This document shows, in pieces, positions 16,664-25,290 of a stretch of DNA of 64,000 bases. A model generated the notes under the pieces. The model had not been told where the DNA came from, searched no databases, and saw only the letters and a program-made list of their open reading frames with translations. The position numbers were made by a program, and so were the translations under genes. The number at the start of each line of letters is the position of its first letter. Positions within the stretch are counted from its first letter, which is position 1. The stretch spans positions 1,166,501 through 1,230,500 of the forward strand of contig NZ_JYNQ01000001.1 in assembly GCF_000934685.1 (NCBI RefSeq), in the 5' to 3' direction. The DNA is from Lacinutrix sp. Hel_I_90 (GTDB taxonomy: Bacteria; Bacteroidota; Bacteroidia; Flavobacteriales; Flavobacteriaceae).

Positions 16664-17818
16664 TTAGAATCTTTTATTATAATTCATTATAAACTGGCAG
16701 GCTTCTCTAATCGCTCCAGCACCAGAGGGTTTAGATAATACGACATCTGCATTTTGCTTTACAATAGCTGTTGCATTATTAGGCACTAAAGACCAGCCGA
16801 CGCTACAAATATTGGCTAAATCGTTAACGTCATCACCTAAATAGGCAAAATTATTAATGTTTAGGTTTTGTTCTTTTATAATGTGCTGAAGCAAACTGTA
16901 TTTGTCTTTCACCTCTAAATATACGTGTTCAATTTTTAGTTTTTGCATACGTCTAGCAACTAATTCAGAGTTTTCTGAAGTCATCACCATCACTTCTATG
17001 TCAAACTGTCTCATTATTTCTAAGCCCATACCATCACGCATATCAAAACTTTTCGTATGCTCACCATCTTTAGTATAGGTTATGGTACCATCTGTAAACA
17101 CACCATCGACATCTAAGACCACATGTGTTATTTTTGAGGCTTCTTTAGCTCTTTTTTGACGCTCGATAAGCAACTGTTCTACCGCTATCCAGTCGTTTTC
17201 TGTATCTATTTCTAATAGAGACGCTTCAGGCATTTTTACTACAGCCGTTTTTTCTCCTAGTCTGTTTTTATTTTTTTTAAGTGCGTCCTTTGTGGTCGTA
17301 TAAACGGCCCCATTTTCTATTAATAATCCGTCAAAATCTTGACGTCGCGGACGTTGTAATGGGTTATAATTTATAGGCGTCCCATTTTCATTCCACAAAA
17401 AACGATGGGTATTCACTACGGTTAATGCAGAATCATAGCCTTCATTTAATTTTGACAAACAGGCATTGATGTCTGCTCTTGTAGTAAAGGGAGACGTGGC
17501 TTGCAATAAACAAAAGGCATCAAAATCATAAGCAATACGCTCACAAAACTCTAACATGGCCATTTCTGTAGATGCTGTATCACTAGCACTTTCATCACTT
17601 CTCAAGTGTGCTTTTACTTTAGTGGTCCACTGGTATTCTTTTGCAATAAAACTGATAATCGCTTCATCATCTGTATAAATGATAATTTCATCTAAATCTG
17701 AAAAAATAGCTTCACCTAAAACCCAAGTAAATAATGGTCTTCCAACCATTTTACGTTTGTTTTTATTAGGGATGCCTTTTGAGCCTTTACGCAATGGAAT
17801 AAATCCTATTCTCTTCAT
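16664..17818 (-). CDS. neuA: CMP-nonulosonate synthetase fused to a KdsC-type HAD phosphatase
   Basis: This 384-residue protein has two domains. Residues 1-225 form a NeuA cytidylyltransferase, with the CTP loop IPLRKGSKGIPNKN at 7-20, LQATSPF at 105-111 and RRQDFDG at 158-164. It activates the free nonulosonate with CTP. Residues about 230-384 form a C0-type HAD phosphatase like KdsC, with VVLDVDGVFTDG (Asp236 and Asp238), MTSENSE (Thr280) and YLGDDVNDL (328-333); all catalytic acids are present, so it should be active. The natural reading is a two-step enzyme: dephosphorylate the 9-phosphate made by the adjacent synthase, then form the CMP-sugar. The same domain order occurs in animal CMP-sialic acid synthetases. 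It starts 86 bp after colD. Confidence 0.93.
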   Translation of the reverse strand: MKRIGFIPLRKGSKGIPNKNKRKMVGRPLFTWVLGEAIFSDLDEIIIYTDDEAIISFIAKEYQWTTKVKAHLRSDESASDTASTEMAMLEFCERIAYDFDAFCLLQATSPFTTRADINACLSKLNEGYDSALTVVNTHRFLWNENGTPINYNPLQRPRRQDFDGLLIENGAVYTTTKDALKKNKNRLGEKTAVVKMPEASLLEIDTENDWIAVEQLLIERQKRAKEASKITHVVLDVDGVFTDGTITYTKDGEHTKSFDMRDGMGLEIMRQFDIEVMVMTSENSELVARRMQKLKIEHVYLEVKDKYSLLQHIIKEQNLNINNFAYLGDDVNDLANICSVGWSLVPNNATAIVKQNADVVLSKPSGAGAIREACQFIMNYNKRF

Positions 17819-17847
17819 TGATTAGAAAGTATTGTTTAGTAATAATG

Positions 17848-17874
17848 CCACTAAAATACACATTTTAGCAGTGG
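17848..17874. other. Intercistronic imperfect hairpin between the colD-like gene and neuA
   Basis: CCACTAAAAT pairs with ATTTTAG-CA-GTGG through a 4-base loop and a 2-base bulge. It lies in the 86-bp gap between two co-directional genes. No U-run follows on the coding (minus) strand, so it looks more like an RNA processing or stability element than a terminator. Low confidence. Confidence 0.35.
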
Positions 17875-17904
17875 AATAGCAAAAAAACAGGGTCAAAAGG
17901 TAAG

Positions 17905-19065
17905 CTATGATAAAACTTTGAAAAGATATGCTATCTCACTATTTAATGGCATTTGATGATTTCCTACAAACAGTCCATTTTCATCCAAATATTTGGCGTT
18001 TTTCATGTCGCCAAAAATTTCATAATCAAAATAGGATAAGACTTCATTCTTTGTGAAATCACCAGTAACAATGGGTCTGCAATCTATATTGTGTTTTGTG
18101 AGTTTTTCAACAATATCTTTACGTTTTAATTTTGACTCTGGTTTAATTATTAAACTAAAACCAAACCAACTACTATTGCCTGTATTCCTTTGAATATAAA
18201 ACTCTTTATGATCTTTAAACAGACTCACGAAACATTCCGCATTCATTCGTCTATGCTTTAGGAAATCTGGTAGCTTTTTTAATTGCTCTATCCCTATTGC
18301 CCCACTCATCTCTACAGGTCTTACATTATAACCTGGCAAAACAAAACGAAAAGACTCTGTAAACCAATCCTCACTTTTATTAGCTACTTTATTTTCTTTT
18401 GGCAGATGTCTTGTCCAACCATGCGCTCTTAAACTTATTAGCACATGGTATAACTCTTCATCATCTGTGGCAATTAATCCGCCTTCCATAGTTGCCATAT
18501 GATGTGAAAAGAAGGTGGAAAAAGTTCCCATAAGACCAAAGGTACCCGTTTGCTTTCCTTTAAACTCGGCTCCCATCGACTCACAATTATCTTCTATCAA
18601 AATAATATCCCGCTCTCCAATAATTTCATTTATGGTATCAAAATCGTTAGGATTTCCTAGTAGATTAACTGCAAAAATCATTCTAGTTTTGTCAGTCACG
18701 GCTTTTGCCAACTGGTCTAAATCGAAATTTAAAGTGTGTAAATCGACGTCAACGAATTTCAGCTTTAAACCATATTGGTATAATGGATAATAGGTTGTCG
18801 ACCAGGAAACCGCGGGTACAATAACCTCATCCCCGCGTTTTAATTTGGGATTTTTAGTATAAAACAAAGCTGCTACAGCCAATAAATTAGCCGAAGAACC
18901 AGAATTCACCATCAGGCAAAATTTTGCTTTTATAAAGTGAGCAAACTCCGTTTCAAATTGTTTTACCTGTGCTCCCATGGTATACATATCGCTAGCAATA
19001 ACCTTTTGTATCGCCTCAATTTCTTTTTCATCCCAAGTGGAAGTCGCTAATGGATATTTAATCAT
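17905..19065 (-). CDS. colD: ColD-like GDP-4-keto-6-deoxymannose 3-dehydratase (PLP/PMP, His in place of Lys)
   Basis: This 386-residue DegT/DnrJ/EryC1-family protein has FSTFFSHHMATMEGGLIATD where ordinary family aminotransferases have the PLP-binding lysine (SFFxxKxxxTGEGG). Here the position is His188. That His, at that residue number, is the hallmark of ColD, which removes the 3-hydroxyl of GDP-4-keto-6-deoxy-D-mannose on the way to GDP-L-colitose. Further family features are NSGSSANL at 54-61, LIEDNCESMG at 156-165 and the long run LRAHGWTRHLPKEN. GDP-perosamine synthase is the closest alternative but keeps the lysine. The start overlaps the upstream fcl/colC-like gene by 8 nt, and gmd comes before that, so substrate supply and use are adjacent. 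Confidence 0.92.
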   Translation of the reverse strand: MIKYPLATSTWDEKEIEAIQKVIASDMYTMGAQVKQFETEFAHFIKAKFCLMVNSGSSANLLAVAALFYTKNPKLKRGDEVIVPAVSWSTTYYPLYQYGLKLKFVDVDLHTLNFDLDQLAKAVTDKTRMIFAVNLLGNPNDFDTINEIIGERDIILIEDNCESMGAEFKGKQTGTFGLMGTFSTFFSHHMATMEGGLIATDDEELYHVLISLRAHGWTRHLPKENKVANKSEDWFTESFRFVLPGYNVRPVEMSGAIGIEQLKKLPDFLKHRRMNAECFVSLFKDHKEFYIQRNTGNSSWFGFSLIIKPESKLKRKDIVEKLTKHNIDCRPIVTGDFTKNEVLSYFDYEIFGDMKNAKYLDENGLFVGNHQMPLNSEIAYLFKVLS

Positions 19066-19981
19066 TAATTACGGTCTTTTTATAATAGTCATAGGTTAAT
19101 TGAATGCCTTCTTTTAACGATGTTTTTGGTTGCCATCCAAAAGCTTTTAGTTTGGTATTGTCAATCAATTTTTGTTTCATTCCTACGGGTTTAGACAAAT
19201 CGTGTTCAAATTCTCCTCTAAAATTTATACTTGCAGCAATACTTTTGTAATATTCATTAATCGTATAATCTTCACCTAATCCAACATTTAAGTTCTGTGG
19301 CATGGTTTCAAAATTGGAGATGGCATAAAATATAAAATCTGCTAAATCCTGAACATACATAAATTCTCTTCTGGCTTCTCCATCACCCCAGATAGAAATG
19401 CTTTTAAGGTTATTAACTTTGGCATCATGAAGTTTTCTAATAACAGCTGGCACCATATGTGAATGTTCTGGCGAAAACTTATCGTACTTACCGTATAAAT
19501 TACATGGAATAATTGTTTTGTACTCAAAGAAGTCATCTTCTTTAGTTATGTATTCACACAAGCGTGTTGTTACAATCTTTGCTAAGGCATAACCTTCATT
19601 TGAAGGCTCTAACTCCCCTTTTAATATTAGATGTTCCTGTAACGGATTGACCGCATCTCGAGGATACATGCAAGAGCTTGATAGATTAATAAAACGCTTT
19701 ATTCTATTTGCTTTTGCAGCCATTATAATATTTCTACCGATGTCTAAATTCTTAACTAAAAAGTTAACAGGATGTGCAATATTATCTTGTATCCCTCCTA
19801 CTAATCCAGCGGCATGAATAACATAATCTGGTTGATGTGTTTTAATATAAGTACAAACTGCTAAGAAATCTTCAAGATTAAGTTCTTTTCGATTTGGTGC
19901 TAAAATGTGATGATCCTGTTGATTAAAATCCAAGATATTTTTACCAACCATTCCATTTCCACCTGTTAGTAAAATCTTCAT
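19058..19981 (-). CDS. fcl: GDP-fucose synthase / ColC-like GDP-colitose synthase (epimerase-reductase)
   Basis: This 307-residue short-chain dehydrogenase has the NADPH loop LLTGGNGMVGKNI at 4-16, HAAGLVGG near 56-63, the catalytic LSSSCMYP and YALAK (Ser-Tyr-Lys plus the Cys used in epimerisation) and SHMVPAVIRKLHDAK with the conserved His. Fcl converts GDP-4-keto-6-deoxymannose to GDP-L-fucose; its relative ColC acts on the 3,6-dideoxy intermediate to give GDP-L-colitose. Sequence motifs do not separate the two. Being placed between gmd and a colD-like gene, with an 8-nt overlap to the latter, favours ColC here, though it might do both jobs. Confidence 0.9.
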   Translation of the reverse strand: MKILLTGGNGMVGKNILDFNQQDHHILAPNRKELNLEDFLAVCTYIKTHQPDYVIHAAGLVGGIQDNIAHPVNFLVKNLDIGRNIIMAAKANRIKRFINLSSSCMYPRDAVNPLQEHLILKGELEPSNEGYALAKIVTTRLCEYITKEDDFFEYKTIIPCNLYGKYDKFSPEHSHMVPAVIRKLHDAKVNNLKSISIWGDGEARREFMYVQDLADFIFYAISNFETMPQNLNVGLGEDYTINEYYKSIAASINFRGEFEHDLSKPVGMKQKLIDNTKLKAFGWQPKTSLKEGIQLTYDYYKKTVIND

Positions 19982-19986
19982 ACTTA

Positions 19987-21051
19987 TTATTTACTATTGT
20001 TTTTTAAAACGTGCTTTAAATCATGTTCTACCATAATTTTAACCAAGGCTTTAAAAGATGTTTTATTAGGGTTCCAACCTAAATTTTCTTTTGCTTTTGT
20101 GGGATTCCCTAACAGGGTTTCTACTTCTGCTAAACGGTAATAATTGGGATCAATTTCAATAAGTGTTTTATTCGTTTTGGCACAAACACCTTTCTCCTGT
20201 TCACTATGCCCTTCCCATTTGAGTGCTATACCTGCTTCGGCAAAGGCCAATTCACAAAACTCTCTAACGGTGTGTTGTTCTCCTGTACCAATAACGTAAT
20301 CTTCTGGCACCTCCTGTTGCAACATGAGCCACATACATTCTACAAAATCTTTGGCATACCCCCAATCGCGTTTAGCTCCTAAATTTCCAAGATATAATTT
20401 ATCTTGAATACCATGCGCAATGCGGGCAACAGCTAATGTTATTTTCCGAGTTACAAAAGTCTCGCCACGTCTTTCAGATTCATGGTTAAACAATATACCA
20501 TTCACAGCATACATACCATAAGATTCACGGTAGTTTTTGGTAATCCAAAACGCATAAAGTTTTGCAACACCGTAAGGTGATCGCGGATAAAAAGGCGTCG
20601 TTTCAGTTTGTGGTGTCTCCTGTACCTTACCAAACAATTCTGAAGTTGAGGCCTGATAAATTCTGGTTTTTGTAGTTAAATCACAAATACGAACGGCTTC
20701 TAGTAATTTTAAGGTTCCTATGCCATCTGTTTCAGCGGTGTACTCTGGCATATCAAACGATACTTTAACATGTGACTGCGCTGCCAAATTGTAGATCTCA
20801 TCGGGCTGAATTTCTTTAACTAATCGAATGAGATTAGTCGCATCTGTCATATCGCCATAATGCAATTTTATATTTTGCTTTTTATGTAAATCCTTTAATA
20901 ATGTATCAATATACAAATGCTCAATACGCTCGGTATTAAAAGTAGAACTTCTCCTTATAATACCATGTACCATGTAATTCTTTTCTAAAAGTAATTCTGC
21001 CAGATAAGAACCATCTTGACCATTTATTCCTGTTATTAAGGCTACTTTCAT
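19987..21051 (-). CDS. gmd: GDP-mannose 4,6-dehydratase
   Basis: This 354-residue extended SDR enzyme turns GDP-D-mannose into GDP-4-keto-6-deoxy-D-mannose, the shared precursor of fucose and colitose. Motifs: [18 protein letters not shown] (4-21, NADP binding), [13 protein letters not shown], the catalytic [10 protein letters not shown] and [10 protein letters not shown] (Thr, Glu, Tyr, Lys), [17 protein letters not shown] and [13 protein letters not shown]. All are textbook Gmd. It is the first gene after a 230-bp gap, so it may have its own promoter; a TACCTTTA box lies 20 nt upstream of the ATG. The next gene (fcl/colC type) starts 5 nt after its stop. Confidence 0.98.
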   Translation of the reverse strand: MKVALITGINGQDGSYLAELLLEKNYMVHGIIRRSSTFNTERIEHLYIDTLLKDLHKKQNIKLHYGDMTDATNLIRLVKEIQPDEIYNLAAQSHVKVSFDMPEYTAETDGIGTLKLLEAVRICDLTTKTRIYQASTSELFGKVQETPQTETTPFYPRSPYGVAKLYAFWITKNYRESYGMYAVNGILFNHESERRGETFVTRKITLAVARIAHGIQDKLYLGNLGAKRDWGYAKDFVECMWLMLQQEVPEDYVIGTGEQHTVREFCELAFAEAGIALKWEGHSEQEKGVCAKTNKTLIEIDPNYYRLAEVETLLGNPTKAKENLGWNPNKTSFKALVKIMVEHDLKHVLKNNSK

Positions 21052-21070
21052 TTTTATTTTTTTTGAGAGA

Positions 21071-21078
21071 TAAAGGTA
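21071..21078 (-). promoter_or_regulatory. Possible internal promoter -7 box before gmd
   Basis: On the minus strand TACCTTTA matches seven of the eight positions of the Bacteroidota -7 element TAnnTTTG and lies 20 nt upstream of the gmd ATG. That is the same geometry as other -7 boxes in this window. No TTG is present at the expected -33 position. The 230-bp gap 21052-21281 holds nothing else that I can identify. Confidence 0.35.
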
Positions 21079-21281
21079 CTTAATTCTGGTTTTAAAGTCT
21101 CTTTATCTATTTTTATTAAATTTTTACCATCAATGGTATTGTACCCATTCAAATATATTAAAAGTTAAATAATAAAAACCAACAAAGCGCTCAAAACAAA
21201 CAAATGGAAATCACACTAATAAACATTTTATATCGTCATCTTAAACCCATCTTTAAAGGAAAAACTAAAGATTTGAAGCTA

Positions 21282-22160
21282 TTAATAGGTCAAGTTTTTA
21301 AGTTCTTTTTTTAATTCCAAAGTTTCTTTTCTAACTGGCTTTCTTGATTTTAGAATTATGGGCAAATTATATAGTGTAAAAAAAAAGACTTTCATAAAAG
21401 ACCTAAAATACAGCATGTCTTTGACTGCATATTTTCTAAAATTATGTGCGAGCGCTTTAACAACCTGCAATGTAGGCTTAGGATAATAAACCAGATAATA
21501 ACGAAGGGTATTTCTTAATTGATGCTCAAATCTAAAATAATTACGCCCTAGTTTTTTTCGCTTTGTGACATCTACTCTATGGTTTACAATTATATCATCA
21601 ACGTATTTAATGGCAAACCCTGAGTCTAAAACCTCTAAAGCTAATGCCGATTCTTCTCCGTATATATCCATCCAAACCGGAAAGCCGTTTGTAGCATGAT
21701 ACACCGTCTTACGTATTGCAAATCCACAACCAACAAAATCATTTGTAAAGTGAGATGTACCATAAATTGCTTTTTCTAGTGCTGCTTGGTCAGAATCAAA
21801 ACAACCTCTCACTTCCTGAAATGCTAAGATGCCAATAGTTTTATTACTTTCAAATTCAGTTTCAATATTTTTAATAAAATGATTACTTATTGGATGTGCA
21901 TCATCATCCAGTCCTATAAAATAATTTCCTTTTGCTTGATTATAAAGTGTGTTTCTTGCAGGGGAAGCACTAATACTTACTGGAGACACTGTCCAATTTA
22001 CCCAATCAAAGTCAGACCTAATTTTTTCTGTTTCTTTACAGCCATCTATAAAAACTAAAACTTCATGTTTAGATATATCGACCATTTCCTTAAGTCTATT
22101 TAAAGTAAAGGTTAAATCTTCAGTTCTGTTTTTAGTAACGATTAAAAAAGATAACTGCAT
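21282..22160 (-). CDS. Glycosyltransferase family 2
   Basis: This 292-residue GT-A enzyme starts MQLSFLIVTKNRTEDLTFTL. It carries VFIDG near 36-40, SPARNTLYNQAKG, the metal-binding FIGLDDDAHPIS near residue 85-96, and a GEESALALEVLDSG segment with the catalytic acid region. Cytoplasmic, inverting, donor unknown. Its start lies 2 nt from the stop of the upstream GT4 gene. After its stop comes the 230-bp spacer before gmd, so it may end one transcription or translation block of the locus. Confidence 0.9.
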   Translation of the reverse strand: MQLSFLIVTKNRTEDLTFTLNRLKEMVDISKHEVLVFIDGCKETEKIRSDFDWVNWTVSPVSISASPARNTLYNQAKGNYFIGLDDDAHPISNHFIKNIETEFESNKTIGILAFQEVRGCFDSDQAALEKAIYGTSHFTNDFVGCGFAIRKTVYHATNGFPVWMDIYGEESALALEVLDSGFAIKYVDDIIVNHRVDVTKRKKLGRNYFRFEHQLRNTLRYYLVYYPKPTLQVVKALAHNFRKYAVKDMLYFRSFMKVFFFTLYNLPIILKSRKPVRKETLELKKELKNLTY

Positions 22161-22162
22161 AC

Positions 22163-23314
22163 TTAATTTCGTTTTAGTAATATGGTGTTATACAATGTTA
22201 CTATTTTAGGCTTTAATGCAATACGATTGTAGTTTTCCTTAATAAAAGTTACATTATAACCTTGTGCGCTTTCTCTTAATGTCTCATTAAATATCGCCTC
22301 CTTAATTAAAACTGCAATACGATTTTCATCCAAAGGATTATCAATTAAAAATCCATTTACACTATTTGTAATCACTTCTTCTGTCACGCGACCAGGATTA
22401 GATTGTATAGGAAAAGCACCCATTCCCATAGCCTCTAACAAGGCATTTGGCATACCGTCTGAAAGACTATTTGCAATATGAATAGCTGTACTACCCATAA
22501 TTTCCAATAATTGTTTGTTTTTCATAAATTGATAACGAGACTGTATCTTTATATTTAGTGCCGAGAGTTTTTTACTGTTTCTAACAACTGATTGAATACT
22601 AGTATCTGCGCTATAAATTATAATTTCAAAAGCAGCTAATGTTTCTTTTGAAATGGTTTCTAAAGCGCTTAGAACTATTGATGCTTTTCCCAAACCATCG
22701 TCATAACCTTTAATTAAAATCACCCTTCTTTCTCTTGTGGGCTTAATTGCGATAGGGTCAAGCGTTAAACCACCGTTCCCAGGAAAAACACCTAAAAAAA
22801 CGCCTTTAAATTGATGCGACAACGCAATACCATAATCACGTTTGCAATCTGTTATTAAATAATTGACGCGTTGTAGAAACGTTTCTACTTCTAATTTTGA
22901 AAAACCCTTCTGTTCAAAATAAAATAAGTCGCTTCCCCAAGAAGAATAGATAAATGGAATTGTATTCGTTTGCATCGTTTGTAAAATAGGAAACCCCGCC
23001 AATTGCATTTCAAAACAATGCACTATATCTGGTTTTTCTTGTTTTAAAAGTTGTTCGAATACTTTAGAAGTACTTTTGGTATTATATTTTAGAAGCCATT
23101 TGTATAATTCTGGCCATTTTGTTTTAACTCTGCTTCTCATTGGAAAGTCCCAACGCAACTTCCACCCTTTTATTTGTTTTACCCAGTCAATTTTATCTGC
23201 TTTGGGGCCACCATCAGTGATATCAAACCAAATAACCTCATGACCAGCATCTTTCAATTGGTTTACCCATTGAAAGAAATGGTGATTAGGGATGGCGACC
23301 ATTAAAATCTTCAT
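22163..23314 (-). CDS. Glycosyltransferase family 4-like
   Basis: This 383-residue GT-B protein begins MKILMVAIPNHHFFQWVNQL. It has DIVHCFEMQLAGFPIL in the N-terminal domain, LFYFEQKGFSKLEVETFL in the middle, and HIANSLSDGMPNALLEAMGM plus TNSVNGFLIDNPLD in the donor domain, with the GT4 acidic residues. It differs from typical GT4 proteins in having an SSWGSDL segment, seen in several Bacteroidota GT4 enzymes. Donor and acceptor are unknown. It lies 2 nt from both neighbours. Confidence 0.88.
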   Translation of the reverse strand: MKILMVAIPNHHFFQWVNQLKDAGHEVIWFDITDGGPKADKIDWVKQIKGWKLRWDFPMRSRVKTKWPELYKWLLKYNTKSTSKVFEQLLKQEKPDIVHCFEMQLAGFPILQTMQTNTIPFIYSSWGSDLFYFEQKGFSKLEVETFLQRVNYLITDCKRDYGIALSHQFKGVFLGVFPGNGGLTLDPIAIKPTRERRVILIKGYDDGLGKASIVLSALETISKETLAAFEIIIYSADTSIQSVVRNSKKLSALNIKIQSRYQFMKNKQLLEIMGSTAIHIANSLSDGMPNALLEAMGMGAFPIQSNPGRVTEEVITNSVNGFLIDNPLDENRIAVLIKEAIFNETLRESAQGYNVTFIKENYNRIALKPKIVTLYNTILLKRN

Positions 23315-23316
23315 AA

Positions 23317-24264
23317 TTACAATTTAAATAGTGGTTTAAATTTTGTATCGCCTCTTTTTACGAATTTAAAAATTCTGTAGAAAAAGTGAATACGTGACAT
23401 TTTTAGTTTTAAATCAAAGGTATAAGCCAGTTGGTTTTTTGTAATAAAATCTAAGCAATTATTAGCCGCTTTCATGTTTCGCTCTGCTAAGGCTTGCCTA
23501 AAAAAACCTAAGGTCATTTTTAAGATGGCTAATCTTATTTTATTTGATGCCGAGAGATTTAAAACGGTTCGTTTTGCTTCAAGGTATGACTCTAAACCGT
23601 AATCCACGTTAGTATAAAAATTATGAGTTGAAGAGCTCTCACCTACGCGATAAAAAATGAGTGGTTTGTTTATTATAGCATATGTTTTGGTATTAAATAA
23701 TGCGCGCGCATACAAATCGTGATCTTCAAGAATGTGTAAGTCTTCACGAATGGGCAAATACTTTTTTATCGTAGCTGCTTTCCATAGTGGCGCCAACATC
23801 ATCATAGGAAATGTTCCTGTCGCAAAATCTTCAAATACATTTGAACTATACAGAATTTCTGGTTGATTAGCCGTAGTAAATAAGTGGGTATCAAAATGGC
23901 CTTTAAACGCTTGCAATTGACAAACTACAAAATCATGATTCATGATAGCTTCTCGCTTTTTTTGTAAATGCTCCGGGTGCATAATATCGTCACTATCGAA
24001 AAACTGAATGTACTCACCTTTAGATAAACTTACACCGTAATTTCTACAACTACTTGGTCCTTTTACTTTATTTTTAGGTCTTTTGTATAAAGTAAAACGA
24101 ATGTCTTTTCTTATATAATTTTTAACAGTATTTACTGTGTTATCATCACTGCCATCATCTACTATTATACACTCCCAGTTTTTATAAGTTTGGTCACTAA
24201 TATAGTGTAATGTTTCTTCTATTAAATGCGCGCGATTATATATGGGGATAATAATAGAAATCAT
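23317..24264 (-). CDS. Glycosyltransferase family 2
   Basis: This 315-residue GT-A enzyme has a very standard N-terminus: MISIIIPIYNRAHLIEETL, with IIVDDGSDDNT at about 33-43, SSCRNYGVSLSKGEYIQFFD and the DSDD metal motif at about 91-94, followed by HILEDHDLYARAL as the catalytic acid region. It should be a cytoplasmic inverting transferase. The start overlaps the stop of the upstream GT2 by 4 nt, so the two GT2 genes are translationally coupled and may add consecutive sugars. Confidence 0.93.
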   Translation of the reverse strand: MISIIIPIYNRAHLIEETLHYISDQTYKNWECIIVDDGSDDNTVNTVKNYIRKDIRFTLYKRPKNKVKGPSSCRNYGVSLSKGEYIQFFDSDDIMHPEHLQKKREAIMNHDFVVCQLQAFKGHFDTHLFTTANQPEILYSSNVFEDFATGTFPMMMLAPLWKAATIKKYLPIREDLHILEDHDLYARALFNTKTYAIINKPLIFYRVGESSSTHNFYTNVDYGLESYLEAKRTVLNLSASNKIRLAILKMTLGFFRQALAERNMKAANNCLDFITKNQLAYTFDLKLKMSRIHFFYRIFKFVKRGDTKFKPLFKL

Positions 24265-25289
24265 ACTCCCTGTTTTTTAAAAAATAGAAATGCTTTAATA
24301 AACAGTTTGAATTTTTCGGTTAAACTAAAATCAGTGTTCACCAATCCGGAAATGGTTATAAACTGACCAATCATTTTTGGACTGTAGCTTTTATTAGCTT
24401 TAAAATACTGATTAATGTTTTCTGTTTGAAAGGTTTCTAAAACCGCTTTTAGTGCTTCTGAATTAAAAAACCCCTTATTCGCTTTCAGCGCTTTTTCTTT
24501 TAAATAAATTAAGGTTCTTAGCTCCTCAAAATTTAACCGCTCTGTAAACGAAAATTGTTTGATGTAAGCTTGCTTTTCTTCTGCTGAATATTCAAAATCT
24601 ATTTGACTTAACATATTAAATCGAGATAAACTAGCACGTTTACGTTGTATCTCTTTTTTTGTGATCGATACCTGATTGTCATGGACTCTGTATAAAAATA
24701 AGGCCTCCTGAATATTGTATAATTTACCTAATTGAGACAGCCTTACCCATAAATCATAATCTTCCGCTGGTTCATATTCTGTATTGTAGTTTATTTGATT
24801 ATCATCTAAAACAGATTTTCTAATCATTGCTGTTGGGTGACCTATGCAAGAATCCTTTAGCAACCCTATTTTTATTTCCTCGTGATGCTCCGGAGCCTCA
24901 ATTACAATTTCTGAATCTATAATTTTAAAGACAGAGCCACAAACCACTATATTATCATCGTTTTCTAATACCTCTATTTGCTTTTCAAACCGATGTGGTA
25001 AACAAATGTCATCACCATCCATACGGGCAATGTATTTACCTTTTGAAATGGTCAAGCCATAGTTTAAACTATTAGTATAGCCTGAGTTTTTAGACTTGAT
25101 TATTAAGTTGATACGACTATCATTAAACGCTTTTATAACTCCTACTGTATTATCTGTACTACAATCGTCTATTATCATACATTCAAAATTGGTATAAGTT
25201 TGGTCAAGGATACTTTGTACTGCCTCATGAACATATTGCTCACAATTGTAAGTAGGAATTAAAACGGTTATGAGTGGTTGATCGTTCAT
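24261..25289 (-). CDS. Glycosyltransferase family 2
   Basis: This 342-residue GT-A enzyme starts PLITVLIPTYNCEQYVHEAV. It has MIIDDCSTDNT, KNSGYTNSLNYGLTISKGKY, the ARMDGDDICLPHRFEKQ metal site and EPAEDYDLWVRLSQLG with the catalytic Glu-Asp. It should act in the cytoplasm as an inverting transferase; its sugar is unknown. Its coding region follows a GT11 fucosyltransferase gene with 1 nt between them and overlaps the next GT2 by 4 nt. Confidence 0.94.
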   Translation of the reverse strand: MNDQPLITVLIPTYNCEQYVHEAVQSILDQTYTNFECMIIDDCSTDNTVGVIKAFNDSRINLIIKSKNSGYTNSLNYGLTISKGKYIARMDGDDICLPHRFEKQIEVLENDDNIVVCGSVFKIIDSEIVIEAPEHHEEIKIGLLKDSCIGHPTAMIRKSVLDDNQINYNTEYEPAEDYDLWVRLSQLGKLYNIQEALFLYRVHDNQVSITKKEIQRKRASLSRFNMLSQIDFEYSAEEKQAYIKQFSFTERLNFEELRTLIYLKEKALKANKGFFNSEALKAVLETFQTENINQYFKANKSYSPKMIGQFITISGLVNTDFSLTEKFKLFIKAFLFFKKQGV

Positions 25290-25290
25290 T

